NCBI GenBank assembly: GCA_038323615.1
Contig: JBBQHC010000057.1
Span: 1 to 18,324 of the forward strand
Source: JBBKXP01 sp038323615
GTDB taxonomy: Bacteria; Pseudomonadota; Alphaproteobacteria; Rhodobacterales; Rhodobacteraceae
Reading direction: 5' to 3'
Length of the DNA: 18,324 bases
The notes beneath the pieces were generated by a model, which was not told where the DNA came from, made no database searches, and saw only the letters and a program-made list of their open reading frames with translations. The position numbers and the translations under genes were made by a program. Shown here piece after piece: positions 18,201 through 18,324 of the stretch (positions within the stretch are counted from its first letter, which is position 1; each line of letters opens with the position of its first letter).

Positions 18201-18324
18201 TTAGGCCAGTTCGACCTTGGCGCCGGCTGCTTCCAGCTTGGCTTTGATCGCTTCGGCGTCGGCTTTGTTGGCGCCTTCTTTGACCTTGCCACCGGCTTCG
18301 ACCAGGTTCTTGGCTTCGACCAAA
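18201..18324 (-). CDS. rplL: 50S ribosomal protein L7/L12, C-terminal 40 residues (runs off the right edge)
   Basis: L7/L12 forms the ribosomal stalk that recruits and stimulates the translational GTPases, including the EF-G and EF-Tu encoded downstream. Only the C-terminal domain end is visible: LVEAKNLVEAGGKVKEGANK, then ADAEAIKAKLEAAGAKVELA and TAA. This matches the alpha-beta end of the L7/L12 C-terminal domain (the EAKxLVE helix followed by the final KxxLExAGAxVELx). The gene lies directly upstream of rpoB, as in the common rplJ-rplL-rpoB-rpoC order. The gap to rpoB contains three structured elements and no intrinsic terminator with a U-run. Confidence 0.97.
   Translation of the reverse strand, partial: LVEAKNLVEAGGKVKEGANKADAEAIKAKLEAAGAKVELA

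Noticed and set aside
15058..18204. Two long plus-strand frames opposite rpoB
   Set aside because: Both mirror rpoB codons, and the second runs through the non-coding rplL-rpoB gap. No independent evidence of coding.

Overview
The window comes from a GC-rich alphaproteobacterium, most likely a Rhodobacteraceae (Roseobacter-type) chromosome. This rests on the character of the RpoB, RpoC, EF-G and EF-Tu sequences and on the linkage of the beta (rplL-rpoB-rpoC) and str (rpsL-rpsG-fusA-tuf) operons. Both operons are on the minus strand, so transcription runs from the right end of the window to the left. No genus is claimed.

Layout from the right (upstream) end: the C-terminal part of rplL (18201-18324); a 272-bp intergenic region full of hairpins; rpoB (13792-17928); an unexpected left-handed beta-helix (hexapeptide) acyltransferase gene (12915-13790); rpoC (8665-12918) with a strong terminator at 8612-8641. 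Next come about 5 kb of accessory genes: a small exported protein (+, 8113-8460) divergent from a winged-helix/TPR regulator (-, 6450-8012), a family-2-like glycosyltransferase (+, 5387-6379), a small polytopic membrane protein (+, 4674-5342) and a DMT-family transporter (-, 3669-4559). The str operon follows: a near-consensus promoter at 3619-3647, a leader of about 215 nt containing a terminator-like hairpin, then rpsL, rpsG, fusA and the first 84 codons of tuf.

The most unusual feature is the acyltransferase gene between rpoB and rpoC. It starts one base after the rpoB stop, has its own Shine-Dalgarno made from the last rpoB codons, and ends in a 4-base ATGA overlap with the rpoC start. 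The three genes should be co-transcribed and translationally coupled. The second notable theme is RNA-level structure: the rpsL-rpsG and rplL-rpoB gaps each hold two small look-alike palindromes in inverted orientation, whose arms can pair in mutually exclusive ways. The fusA-tuf gap holds two tandem perfect hairpins, one containing the fusA stop codon.

Functionally, the two minus-strand operons supply RNA polymerase beta and beta-prime, ribosomal proteins L7/L12, S12 and S7, and the elongation factors. The accessory genes show no clear common pathway. The glycosyltransferase and acyltransferase could both modify surface glycans, but that is inference. Large plus-strand open frames opposite rpoB, rpoC and fusA are treated as coding shadows.
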